From Mercurialis annua (Eukaryota; Streptophyta; Magnoliopsida; Malpighiales; Euphorbiaceae): a stretch of DNA of 64,000 nucleotides. Numbering within the stretch: the first letter of the stretch is position 1; every line of letters begins with the position of its first letter. Location: contig NC_065571.1 of NCBI RefSeq assembly GCF_937616625.2, positions 30,795,879-30,859,878 of the forward strand, read 5' to 3'. A model generated the notes under the pieces. It was not told where the DNA came from, made no database searches, and worked only from the letters and a program-made list of their open reading frames with translations. A program made the translations under genes and the position numbers. Shown one piece after another: positions 10,901-22,207 of the stretch.

Positions 10901-11594
10901 AAGGCAAAGCATCTATCGAAAATGATAGAGAGTTGGATAGTAAGATTGACTAGTTAAGTTTAGTGTCCTCTTAGAACCAAAGAGCTAATGAAGGATCGAA
11001 CCAGGAATGTTCAAGAATTTACAAAATCAGTAACGACATAAGAGTATAGCAATGTGAAGATTAGGATCGGATTAACGTTAAGTGTCATTAGATAAGGAAC
11101 GTCTAATGAAAACAAGAAATGATTAAGATAAGAAACTGTTGAAAGAATATGCAAGAATAACGATACCTCGAGAGGTAGATTAAAGAAGCATGAAGAATGC
11201 TTGTAACTATTGACAAGGATAAGCTACAAAACTAATCTACGAATTTGGAAATTTGAAATAGAATCTCAAATGAAGAGAAAGTAATACTAACCAGAGAAGT
11301 GAATAGAATCGAAAGATCGAGAAATAAGATACATCAGAGAAGGCAGATGTTAAATATATCAAGTGATACTAAGAGTGCACTCAACTTCATGAGATTAAGA
11401 AATCATGAAGTGTGAAAAGGAAATAAGGATTTAGATGATACAAGTTTGAGAAAACGTATACGGACAGCACGATAAAAACAAACATTCAAAAGAGATTTGA
11501 CTTATGATACAAGACCATGAGGTCAATAAGTTAACCAAGCAGAGTGTTGATAAGGAACAATGATAAAGAATCTTGTCACTCTACGATCAACTAG
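7934..11594 (+). other. Decayed internal region of element C, first copy
   Basis: This is 3.7 kb of AT- and purine-rich sequence with no frame above about 80 codons that I can assign. The leader motif CCTAGGAACTACTGCAG (about 8010) also follows the C right LTR and resembles the B and D leaders. The stretch at about 8440-8770 is a diverged match of 15118-15370. The position between primer site and pol tail implies former gag-pol, but I could not align gag, RT or integrase motifs by eye. Confidence 0.6.
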
Positions 11595-11924
11595 AGTGAA
11601 ATTATACATTATAATAAGATATATCACAATAAGAGAAAGGATATAAAGGTAAGATTAGCAGGAATATATATAAGAGATAATTACTTTGGATAAATAACTT
11701 GAGTAATGCAAGCAAGGAACCTTGCTACATGCAAGTAGGTAGTAAGTCGTTAAGAAACAACAAAATACAGAAGTTCAAAGAACATGAGAGATTAAAAGGA
11801 CGACAATTTGTAGTATCCATGAGAGATTTAGTGCCGGAACCTGCGGGTAAAGTAATAAGAGAATAAAGAATAAGATTTTTAGTAATTTCAGTAAAAGAAC
11901 GACCGCGATACGCCAAAAAGATTA

Positions 11925-12260
11925 ATGATAGTCGTATTCAAACGACGTCAAATGCATGAAAAAGGAGGTACGCGTGCAATGCAGCGGATGACAATGACGT
12001 TTGAAGACGACCCCGCTATCAGAAGATTTATCAAGTTATCCCAAGAAAGGTCAAGCGGTGGAGATAATTCTTGCACCATTCAACTGCAAGCGGTAGAGAT
12101 GACCGAACAATTATCGTACGACGAAAAACCAGTAAAGAGCATTAGTATACAAGTATGAAAGTTGCGGATAAATAAGGAACCTATGGTAATAGTTCCATGA
12201 ACGAGTCAGTCCATAGAAAAGTACACGTAAGCAACAGAAGAAGATATAAGGTAGAAACAT
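11925..12260 (+). pseudogene. Decayed pol C-terminus (integrase tail/chromodomain remnant), right copy
   Basis: This has the same remnant and the same stop as the copy at 4975-5330. The frame reads EQLSYDEKPVKSISIQV, then TGA, then KLRINKEPMVIV. A few substitutions separate the copies, for example GAA to CAA before LSYDE. Sharing the inactivating stop shows that the decay preceded the duplication. Confidence 0.7.
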
Positions 12261-12320
12261 TCGAATTAGTTTACCTTAAATACGTGGCAAAAGTTTTAAA
12301 TTCGAGGACGAATTTATTTT

Positions 12321-12330
12321 AAGGGGGGGG
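12321..12330 (+). other. Polypurine tract before C right LTR
   Basis: AAGGGGGGGG directly precedes TGAATTTAATACCCC. It is one G longer than the left copy. Confidence 0.75.
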
Positions 12331-12527
12331 TGAATTTAATACCCCAAATATTTTAGAATAATTAAGTGGTGCCACGTGTCGTGAATTTCGATAAATTAAG
12401 TTAAGATGGATTTAATTTAATGATATCGAGAAATTAAAATAATTTTTAATTGAACGGATTAACGGGATTAAAAGAAAAGGGTTAGAAAATTAATATAAAA
12501 TAAATTATAAATCCCGAGATAAGAATT

Positions 12528-12549
12528 ATTTCGCCAAGGTCCGCGAAAT
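12528..12549 (+). promoter_or_regulatory. Conserved inverted repeat in C right LTR
   Basis: ATTTCGC and GCGAAAT with an 8-base spacer, as in the other plus-strand LTRs. Confidence 0.5.
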
Positions 12550-12859
12550 ATTTTATAATATTTATGGTAAAAGTTTCGGGTCAATCGGAGACCTTTTAAA
12601 ATTTGGACGCGGATGCGTTTAGGACTAAATTGTAAATTTTGAAAAGTTTAAGGGCTAAAGTGTAAATTAGCCAATTAAGCCAGAGAATAACGATTAGAGG
12701 ATTATTGACGGGAAATAATAATTTTAGAATCGTAGTATTTATTTGGATATAAATAATACGTACGTAATTGAGTTAAAGTAATCGTTAAGTTAAAATAGAA
12801 AGTTTAATAGAGAATGGTTTAAGTTAAAGAATTCAAGGACTAAAAGTGACATTTGGCCA

Positions 12860-12872
12860 TATATATATAAAA
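12860..12872 (+). promoter_or_regulatory. TATA box of C right LTR
   Basis: TATATATATAAAA, identical to the left copy and in the same context. Confidence 0.65.
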
Positions 12873-13028
12873 CCTTCAACATGAAGGATTGTCCAGAGCC
12901 TTCTTCTCCTTCCTCAGCTTCTTTTCTTTCCTTCGACGATCATCGCCGTTTCCGTCGCTCGATTCCGTTTCTCGTCCGTTTCCGACGTTCTATAACTCCA
13001 AACGATCGTATTTCAGTGGCGAATCACG

Positions 13029-14321
13029 GTAAGCTTGACGTTTTATCGTTTAGACGGATATATTTTGAGTTATATCAATTCAAAGTTTTAGGCCACGAAA
13101 CGAATATATCGTTTTAATCGATATTAGAATTGAATTATAGTGTTTTGAGGTTAGATTACGTGTTATACGTGTATTTGGAGCGTTTTGGATCGAAAGCACG
13201 TCGGAAAAGCCGAAAAATTGGTTTTCGGGGCGAGGTGTGCGACACGCTCGCATAGGCGGGCGATGCGCCCGCATACGCGGGGCGACGCGCCCGCATACGC
13301 GGGGCGACGCGCCCGCATACGCGGGGCGACGCGCCCGCATACGCGGGGCGTGCGTCCGCAGCCCGCACGTCCGGGCGTGCGACCGCAGCCCGCACACGTC
13401 GGCAGCTCGCCCGCAAAGAAAATTTGCCGATTGATCTATTTTGAAAAAAATTTATCGTACGCGCATATCGAGATTTGAAATCAATTGGTATTCAATTAAT
13501 TATCGAATAGTTTGAGACGTTAACCTAACGAGGTTAAACGAGAATCGATTTTAAAGTAATATTTAATCCGTAAACGAGTTAGAGACCGTTTACCGGAATA
13601 TACGTGGGAAGCACGACGATTAATAAAAGTATTGTGTCGTGTCTCGAGTCTAGAGTCAATCTTAGAATAGGATTTTGACGTAAGTCAATTATTTTTAAAA
13701 TAGTTTTAGAACCGGCGAGGCAAGAAGCCGCTGGACCAGGAGCTCGAGGAGCTAGATGTTTCTGAGCACCGGAGTATTTTTGGATAAGCGGTCACTGTGA
13801 GTTTATACGATTTGCTTTTAAAGTATTTATTTAAGCAAATATTTTATATCGCTTTATGTTTGTTTTGCATGATTGCGATGCGAATTCTTTTTATGAATTG
13901 CACATGCTTGATTTGAAACCAGTATTGATCCGATGGAACGTGCTACCTATTGGGCGACAATAGGACTGCGTGATCACCAGTTTTGATGTGACTCAGCTGG
14001 GAGCTGATGATGAATATGAAATTTACGATTGGGTATAGGATTTTGATACAAGTGAGCACTCGGCTACGGTGTAGTCTGGAGTCCCCGTATCTAGTGGCTG
14101 GGCCACCAGCGAGTTGGACTCGCAATTGATATTTATGATTGGGTTGCTTGATTGATAATTACTATGTTTGTGGATTAGGGTTTCAATCGGATCCTATACT
14201 TGGGTACATGAGGTTTGAACGTTATTGCATTGTTTTATGATTTATAAGAATACTTATTAGTAAATGTATGAACTCACTCAGTATATCCCCATATACTAAC
14301 CCCTCACAGTCTTTCTTTCAG
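13029..14321 (+). other. Candidate intron inside C right LTR
   Basis: The donor GTAAGC at 13029 and the acceptor CTTTCTTTCAG ending at 14321 define 1,293 bp, parallel to the left copy. Confidence 0.45.
13237..13417 (+). repeat. GC-rich minisatellite in C right LTR (22-bp period)
   Basis: Four or more nearly perfect 22-bp units (GCGCCCGCATACGCGGGGCG plus AC) lie here. They are more homogeneous than in the left LTR, which indicates recent expansion or gene conversion within this array. Confidence 0.88.
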
Positions 14322-14666
14322 GTCAAAGCGATTTAAAAGACGGACTTCCTTTCCTTCTTCTGGAAGTCTATGATAGTGAAAGAGTATGTCAAAGGATGTT
14401 TTCCTCGTAGAGCTGCAGTAGTCGGTAGATGTCTGTATGAGATATAAGAGGTGTCGCTCGGTAAGACCCTAGTCTATAATAATAGTTCGCAATGGTTTTC
14501 GAAAAGTAATTTAAATATGTTGATACGTATAGTGAAATTTTTTTTATATAAAATAATATATTTAATTCGCGAAAAATTTATAGTGATTTTAGGCTTGCTA
14601 CGGGTTCCGGAGCTACCACTCCCTTTCCCTAGCGCCGGTCTCGGCTCAATAATTTGGGTCGTGACA

Positions 14667-17600
14667 GCTAAGATGCGTTTGTCAGTTAAGTAACCTAGGA
14701 ACTACTGCAGCTTTAGAGTTGAGGTTTGTCTGATCCAAGTCGTTAGTGTGCTTTGCTTTCTGGTCAGTATGACAGATTGATTTGTTTCTTGTGACACGTA
14801 TATACGAGGTATATACGTATATGTTGTTTCGATGAGACAGGCATATATGATATGCTTTTTGAAATGAAGTTTCTAGGAGATGTATTGCCTCCAATGAATA
14901 GAATATAATTGATATGATGGTGATTTGATAACATATATATATGTGTGTGCTTAGTATTAGATAACGTGAGAGATGCTATTGAATTCAATCGATCGGAATT
15001 TTAGGAAGACTGTGAAGAAGGAATGCAAAGATGTAGAAGTTGAAGAACTTTTCAGATACAGAGTTTAAAGGTCTAGATAACTTGCAAAACTTAAAGTTTA
15101 TAATTTGTTAAAGTTATTTGTTTAACGATTCTAAAAGCATAATTGTGCCTAGACCCATAATAGCCATTGATAATTGCCACGACATTGATAGAAATACATC
15201 ACTACATACATCAATACATGCATTAATAGGACATGCATCATATGCATTATGTTCAGACGAAAAGGTGAGATGTGGCAACTCTTTGGGGATGAGAGACGTC
15301 ATCACCCTAGTGCACAATTTTACAAAGATTTAAATGAAATTTTCATTGAAAGAGGTTTCAAGAAGTTTTGTTTGTATGTAAGTATACCTAGACCAGAACT
15401 CTGTGACGAAAGTGAAATTCTCGCGAGCAAGCTGCGATCAAGGCCACTAGAAGACCGAATACGTATAATTGCGAGAATATAGAAGTTATGCTTCTAGGAT
15501 ATGAGCTTAGCCTTGATTAAACAGCCTAGTCGACGATTAGAATAATAAATGTGTTCGGATAATAATTTATATCCGATTAATAATGAGTTAGAACATGAAT
15601 GTTATGTTTTGATACTTTTAATGCTTGATTAAGTCCATGTGAGCGGAATGCTCACAAGACTTAAGTTACAATACGTAATCAAGGAAATCTAGGGGACATT
15701 GATTTTCTTGAATCCGGTCAACATAGATGCTTATAGCTACGATAGTAATATGCATATAACATATACAACGCGAGTATATGTTTTGATAATTTGCTAAGTC
15801 TATAATGAGTTAGAACACTCAGAAGACTAGCAATAAGAGACGTAATCATAGAAGGTCGGAAGGAAGGAGATGTTCCTAAAGTCCAACAAACGTGGACAGC
15901 GATTTGTCGTGACAATTAGTAAGTGTTGTATTTTAAGGAATTCATCAGTATTCCTTATATATTCGCTATACTATGAATAGAGAACTGCGCGAACGCGTAC
16001 CGTTACACAGTAAGTGTATGGGGCGCGAGAAGAGGATCGAAGTAGTGAAAGCGAATGCAACCCAGTTCATTTGGACAATAAAGGCCAGAAATGAGATGAA
16101 GGTCAATGGGAACCTAGCAAGATAAAGTGGGAATATACAGGCATCGGAAGTGCCGCAGTAATCCAACGTTGTTATGAATCAGTTAGCCGCAAAAGCAACT
16201 GATAAAAGGAACATATATAGAGGTTTGCTAGTTGTATATATAAGTTAAGACCAAAAGAATTTAATGGATCAAACGGTATGCTAGGTCCTCTAGGAAAAGT
16301 AAAGTAAGATGCTTGTATATATATCGAGCGGAGGAAGGACAAACAGTATTGTCGATTAAGATGTCGATGAAGGATTCCACCCACGATTAATTTCGACAAG
16401 TAATTAGAGCAGTGATAGACCAGATAATATGAACTAAGTTTATGACCCGATTTGGGAAATTCTTTCTATCATTAATTCAAGTTAAGGATACTCGGGAAAG
16501 AGTCAAAGCGTAACGTGATCGTTATGGAAGGTTAGTAATGACCTTCAAAGGAAAAACATAAATACGTACGTGGAGGATTAAGACGCGCTATATAGTATCG
16601 AGTGTACTTGATATGCGATTAGAATTCGTGCATCGAGATACATGAAAGGATGTGAAGAAGAGACTCAATATCATAGCTGAGCCATACTAAAGAAAGTGAT
16701 ATCAGATAAACCGAGACAGAAGATAGGAGATGAAAGTAAAGTATGTCCAAGGTATACGACATGTATGATAAGGTATAAGAATTCAAAGATAAATTAAAGG
16801 ACACTAAGAAATCATTTAAGATAAGAAAAATTGAGAAAGTACGAACAACTTGCATATGTCGCAAGAGATCTGATAAGAGTTGTTAAGTAACGAAAAAGAG
16901 AAAAGTCATGTGGAAAGTTGATAAGGAGATTAGAGGAGTGGAACTCCATGTAGTCGCGAACACATAGAAACAAAGAAAGATAAAGGTTACAGAGACATAG
17001 GATCGGATCCACTGATAGTTAAGATGTCAGTAAAAGTATAATAGTACAATATGTAAGTAATCGAAAGCGCACTACGTCGATAATTCAGGCAAAAGAATTG
17101 CGACCCATTATTTAATTGGTGATCGACGTTCAGAGTGCTGAAACAAGAAATACGAGATGCGATAGAGGTGATACCAGCGTGTGATCGGCTTTACAGACGG
17201 CCATAATGGCAGTACAAATACGATAAGACGATACATATACGATTGAGAACGCACTACATCGGGAAATTCAGACAAAGAAGACCACAACTCGCTATAATGA
17301 TCGATGTTGTGGATATTAAAAGAAAATAGTACACAATGTACAAATGCACAGAGAAGGGAAAAGCGTAGATGAAACGAGAAAGGATGATGAATAAAAAGAT
17401 TAAACATAAGGCAAGTAACGACAATATCAGAGGACATTCTAATATAAGTATATAGTTTGAAGAGGATTAAGATCCTCATGTAAAAATTATAAGCAAAGTA
17501 AGCTTGTCAAAGCATTGGTCACACGCTGTCTTATTAAAATCAGAATTCAGCGACCAATATGACGATCCTATCTGGCTGAAAACCAGATTGATGAAACAGA

Positions 17601-18300
17601 TGGATGTAAGGTAAGAAAGGATAAGGCGTTTCAAGAATGGTACGTCATGCTAAAGAAAAAAAAGTAGATCAATAAACATACGAGATATATATTGACGCAA
17701 GAAGAAAGGCAAGTAAGCCTTACAAGGAGAGTAAACAGAAGCCTTATAAGGATACACCATGGAGATCCACCTCATGGACAACCATCATAAGCAACAATAA
17801 CGAAGGAATCTTCATACGAGAAGAGATATAATGAGATAAGTTCCTAGCAGTACAACAAAGAACAATCAGATGACAGCAACAGTAATACGAAAAAGAAACT
17901 ACGTAAGTAGAGAAGCATGAGCTAATTGAGTATTCACATTACTCAACAATGAACGATGATAGGATTAGACGTATTGAACGAAAGTAAAGAATCAAAGACA
18001 TAGAATGGTAAGTACATATGAGTACTACTAGTTTCGTCATCTTTGATGATAAGACGTCATTAAGACGAACTACCATTGGATATCAGTAAGGAACTGAAAG
18101 TTTAAAGAGAAGAAATCAAGAATAAAGTTGTCAGTGATAACTGACATCAAAGTGCAAGAAGTACAGAAATTGGAATGACGATTCCATGTACTGACCACTG
18201 TCGTAAGATGAACTCGGTATCCCTACTATAAACAAAAAAAATTATAGATGTAAAGGGGATTAAAGTAAGAAAAAAATATAAAAATTCGAGGACGAATTTT
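14667..18300 (+). other. Decayed internal region, second copy (3' part of element A)
   Basis: This is 3.6 kb without a usable reading frame. The beginning resembles the leader after the C left LTR, and 15118-15370 matches 8440-8770 with many differences. The end carries the pre-LTR stretch TTCGAGGACGAATTTTTAT, typical of the end of Tekay/Del internal regions. Short peptides on either strand are not conserved and look accidental. Confidence 0.6.
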
Positions 18301-18302
18301 TA

Positions 18303-18315
18303 TAAGGGGGAAGAA
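18303..18315 (+). other. Polypurine tract before A right LTR
   Basis: TAAGGGGGAAGAA directly precedes TGTAATACCCC. It would prime plus-strand DNA synthesis of element A. Confidence 0.8.
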
Positions 18316-18908
18316 TGTAATACCCCAAAATGTTTAAGTATCTAATTGGACCAAGTGTCCAGTTTTGATTCGCCAGGGTGACGATATCGGAAATAATTTC
18401 CAAGAAATTAAAGTAACTATGCGGAATTTAATATCATATTCCAATTCTAAAGTTGGAATTTGAATTAAAAGGAAAAATGTCAAGAAAAGTCCCAAACTAG
18501 AGTTCAGGGACAAAAGTGGTGATTTAACCAGTTAAGTCCCGAAAAGGGAAATTATTTCGCCAAGGTCCGCAAAATGTTTAATAGTAATGGTGGTAAAAGG
18601 TTCGGGTCAATCGGAGACCTTTTAAAAATTGGACGCGGATGCGTTTTGGGCTAAATTGCAACTTTTGAAAAGTTCAAGGACCAAAGTGCAAATTTGCCAA
18701 TTAAATATCGAGAATAGTAATTAGAAGATTATTGCCGGAAAATATTAATATTGGGATTCGTATTGTTTATTGGATATAAATAATACGTATACGTTATGAT
18801 TAAAGTGTTAAATAGTTAAGCGAGGGATTAAATTGAATAAAAGAAAAGTTCAAAGGATAAATTGTAATAAAGGAAGAAAATAAAGATCAAAACTAACCTT
18901 TAGCATGT

Positions 18909-18918
18909 TATATATAAG
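18909..18918 (+). promoter_or_regulatory. TATA box of A right LTR
   Basis: TATATATAAG, the same as in the left LTR. In this position it could drive transcription out into element B. Confidence 0.55.
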
Positions 18919-19085
18919 AAAATTATTATGAAGTAAGGATCAGAAGAAGGATCCAGAAATCATTCGTTCTTACCGATCGAAACATCGTCACTTCGTCGTT
19001 TCTCCGTTTGGCGTCCGTTTCGGACGATTTTCGCGTCGATCTCTTCGGAATTCAAGCCTCTAACTCTCCCAAGCATCAAAACAAG

Positions 19086-20575
19086 GTGAGTTCTATGTTT
19101 TTGTCACGAAAAATGGAGAAATAGGGGCTGTTTTGACAAAAACCTACTTTGGATTCGTATACGTCGGAATTGAGGTGGTTACGGTTGATTTCGAAGTGAT
19201 TAAAGTGTTTATAACATGTTTAGATGAATTGGGTATGAATTGGTATGAGTTTTGAGTGATTTGGAGCCTCGGAAACGGTCCGTATACGTCGGAAACGTCG
19301 TACCCGAAGTGGGCACGACGTGCACTACAAGGGTGCACGACGTGCACCACCAGAGGTGCACGACGTGCGCCACAAGGGTGCACGACGTGCCCCACCAGGG
19401 GTGCACGACGTGCACAAGGAAGGGCACGACGTGCCCTTCATGAAAATTGAAGGGCACGACGTGCCAAGCTAGCACGACGTACCCTACTTCGATCGTGACC
19501 TCCGGGGGACTTTCGGGAGCGAAAACTGGCTTCCGATGGCATGATACGGGTGTAGAACTCTGACAAATGTCTTAAAATGAATATTAATAAGACATTATAG
19601 CAATGAACATTAGCATGATGAGTAATCAAGATATGAATGGAGATCTATAGAGAAAGATACGTTTAGGGCACGACGGTTATGTTTCGTGCTTTTGTCTTAT
19701 TAGCTATCTAGTGCAGTTTTAAGAACAGGATTCTCTAAGTATGTGTTTTAACGATAGAATCCTGTGATAGATGTGACGGACTATCGAGCTACGAGTATGA
19801 CGAACCAAGAAGCGCGACGAGGATTGACGGACCAGTCTCCTGGAGCTTACGTTCGGATATAAGGAATAGCGGTCACAGTGAGTGGCACTTTACTTTTGTG
19901 TATTGTTAATTAAAAGTTATTATTTTGATATATTATGACTAAGCACATCGCATAGTATATGATTTGATATATAGCTTATCGAATTGCTTTTATCGACTAT
20001 CGTTTATCGTTATTATCGATTATTATATCGTTTATCGAATTATTATAGTTTTGAAACAAGTGTGTGATTCGAGGAAACGTGCTACCTATTGGGCGTCAAT
20101 AGGACTGTGTGATCACCGGTAAGTGTGTCAGTCTGGCGTGTCTAGATTTTCAACGTGTCATGGAATTATATCGAATATCGAACATCGTTTATCGAATCGT
20201 ATCGAAGTTTGAAATTGTATATCGAATGGGATACGAGGTTTAACTCGGTTGAATTATCTCGGGACCCGTATCCAATGGGTTTAACTCGGTTGAACTATCT
20301 CGGGACCCTACCCATCGGATCGATCGAATTGATTATTATCGCTATATATCGTATATAAGTTATAGATCGTATTCAGTATCGTAATTAGGGTTTCAACCGG
20401 ATCTAACACCTGGATAATATAATAGCATGTTATATGATATTTTGATATCGAATATTGATTTTATATATAAGAGTTTTTATCGTATGCGATGTCATGTTTT
20501 TAATAATACCGTTAGTAACTTGCAAACTCACTTAGTATTTTCCCAAATACTGACCCCTCACTCTGATGTTTGCAG
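19086..20575 (+). other. Candidate intron inside A right LTR
   Basis: The donor AAG/GTGAGT at 19086 and the acceptor TTTGCAG ending at 20575 define 1,490 bp. Both sites are unchanged from the left LTR despite substitutions nearby. Confidence 0.4.
19312..19480 (+). repeat. GC-rich minisatellite in A right LTR
   Basis: GCACGACGTGC-based units. It is shorter than the left LTR array. Confidence 0.82.
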
Positions 20576-20908
20576 GTAGACGGAGTCGGATCAGACAAAC
20601 CACCTTCGTTGTGCCAGAAGTCAATGGACTTGCACAAGTATGAGTTCCTAGAGCTGCAGTAGTCAGTAGGCGTCAATAGAAAACTTGTGATTTGATTTCA
20701 AATAGTTAATTCTTAATGTTAACTCTAATATGATATTTTAGTATCTATAAGTATATTATTTAAAAGAGTTTTTCCGAAGATGTTTTATATATAATATTAT
20801 ACTTTTAACTGCGAAAAATTATTAGTGGTTTTAGGCTTGCTACGGGTTTCAGAGCTACCACTCCCATTCCCTAGCGCCGGTCTCGGCTCAATAATTTGAG
20901 TCGTGACA

Positions 20909-20913
20909 CTAAG
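20909..20913. other. Target-site duplication CTAAG, right side of element A
   Basis: This matches 1968-1972 exactly. Confidence 0.93.
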
Positions 20914-21234
20914 GATTGAACAAAAACGATTTAAATAACACATAAATTCATACCCAAGTATGAAACAAAACAAGTAACAATTAGGATTTCCCGAGAAATC
21001 AACAGCATTAAAATGTTCACCCAAGTGAAATAACAGCAACTATCAAAAGCATTAAATCAACATATAATGACCGACTTGACGCAATCCTATTGGTGTAGGT
21101 AGAATGTTTTAAAAATCAAAAGATGACGTTTTTAAAGACATGATAGAAACCTACATCCGCAGTAGTTCCTAAGACACTACAATACTTAACAGAGTAAACA
21201 CATAGCAAGAAAATGGCCTTGGTTTGAAACCAAA
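20914..21234 (-). other. Element B 5' leader (untranslated)
   Basis: On the minus strand this runs from the primer site toward gag. It continues at 1965-1967 beyond element A, so A inserted close to the gag ATG. It contains the shared leader motif (AGGAACTACTGC on the minus strand, about 21163-21175), also found in the C and D leaders. No open frame is seen. Confidence 0.75.
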
Positions 21235-21246
21235 GCTCTGATACCA
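21235..21246 (-). other. Primer binding site of element B, initiator Met-tRNA
   Basis: The minus strand reads TGGTATCAGAGC, 4 bases from the LTR end (TGACA on the minus strand, 21251-21255). Confidence 0.9.
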
Positions 21247-22207
21247 AGTTTGTCAAGACCCATTTTTATGAATCGCGACCGGCGCTAGGGTATGGGTAAT
21301 GTAGCACCAAAACCCGTAACTAGCCTTTCAATTAACATACAAACACATAAACCTGCAGAAAACCAATGCTCGGGGGCAACCGAGACTTCAGCCTAAATCT
21401 AGCAGTTATAATATTCAACATTTAAAATAACATGCTTTCCAATAATGTTATTAAACAGGCATAACATAAGTAATACAGAATAATCATATATCTTGCCAGA
21501 GCAATAATAATTCAGTCAGACCAATCTGACAACAACTAGAATAAAATAAAGACGTCTAGTTACTACTGCGGTCTAAGAATAAAACAGTTTTACAGTTTAT
21601 CAAAAATAAATGGAACCTCCGAGGAAAAGTAAATGCGGAGATCACCAGACTCTCTCAGATCATAACCCTGGGAAAAATTGGGAAAACAACGGGGTCAGAT
21701 ATACTGATATGAGTTTATACCACTATCTACATTTATTAAGTGGAAAACCTTTAAAACCGTTTAAAACATTTAATAACAATATTACAAATAATAGTTGGAA
21801 CCCTAATCCACAATTCTAAATAATACACATAATCCAATAGGCCTGGTCCCGAGAGCTGAGCTACAACGAGTTACCACCGACCATACTTTACCATATCCAG
21901 AGTCCCGAGAGCTATGCTACACTGAGTTACTCTATTTGGTCCCGAGAGCTATGCTCACACCGAGTTACCACATTTCCATATTTACCTTACCCAGATCATT
22001 ATCGGTGCGCACGCAGTCCTAATGATGCCCATTAGGTAGCATGTTCCAACTAAGAGCCATAATATAAAAACAGTTCGCAATATATGTACAATATATATAT
22101 TTAATATTAAAATAACAATTTACTTAATAAAGCGGTAAATAGTAAGTACAAACTCACAGCTTGCTAATCCACGTGATAACCGGCAAGCAACTAATCTTGA
22201 TTCGCCT

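Larger units (their letters stand above)
11595..14666 (+). repeat. Right copy of the 3.1-3.3-kb duplication
   Basis: This matches 4660-7917, with the main differences in the GC-rich minisatellite and a 165-bp deletion near 14448. Confidence 0.88.
12331..14666 (+). repeat. Element C right LTR
   Basis: This 2,336-bp LTR is near-identical to 5395-7917 apart from the minisatellite and a 165-bp deletion. It is not followed by a primer site: GCTAAGATGCG replaces it, and the leader motif CCTAGGAACTACTGCAG reappears at about 14693. Confidence 0.88.
1973..20908 (+). mobile_element. Element A: 18.9-kb chimeric LTR retrotransposon, nested in element B, non-autonomous
   Basis: Two closely similar LTRs (1973-4657 and 18316-20908), TG...CA ends and a perfect CTAAG target duplication define the unit. 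The right LTR is preceded by a polypurine tract. The inside is abnormal. The left LTR is followed not by a primer site but by 3'-terminal internal sequence. Two LTRs of a related subfamily (C; 5395-7917 and 12331-14666) lie in the middle, and the only recognisable primer site is at 7922-7933. No gag or pol frame survives. The outer LTRs are far better preserved than the coding region, so the unit probably moved with proteins supplied in trans, as large retrotransposon derivatives do. Post-insertion rearrangement is the alternative. Confidence 0.85.
18316..20908 (+). repeat. Element A right (3') LTR
   Basis: This is 2,593 bp, TGTAATACCCC to GTCGTGACA, collinear with 1973-4657. It contains the inverted repeat (18554-18575, one CpG changed to CpA), a TATA box (18909-18918), a candidate intron (19086-20575) and a shorter minisatellite. 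Confidence 0.92.

Noticed and set aside
8041..11590. A host gene or novel coding system within element A
   Set aside because: No frame above about 80 codons, no codon structure, and both ends are tied to retrotransposon leader and pol tail.
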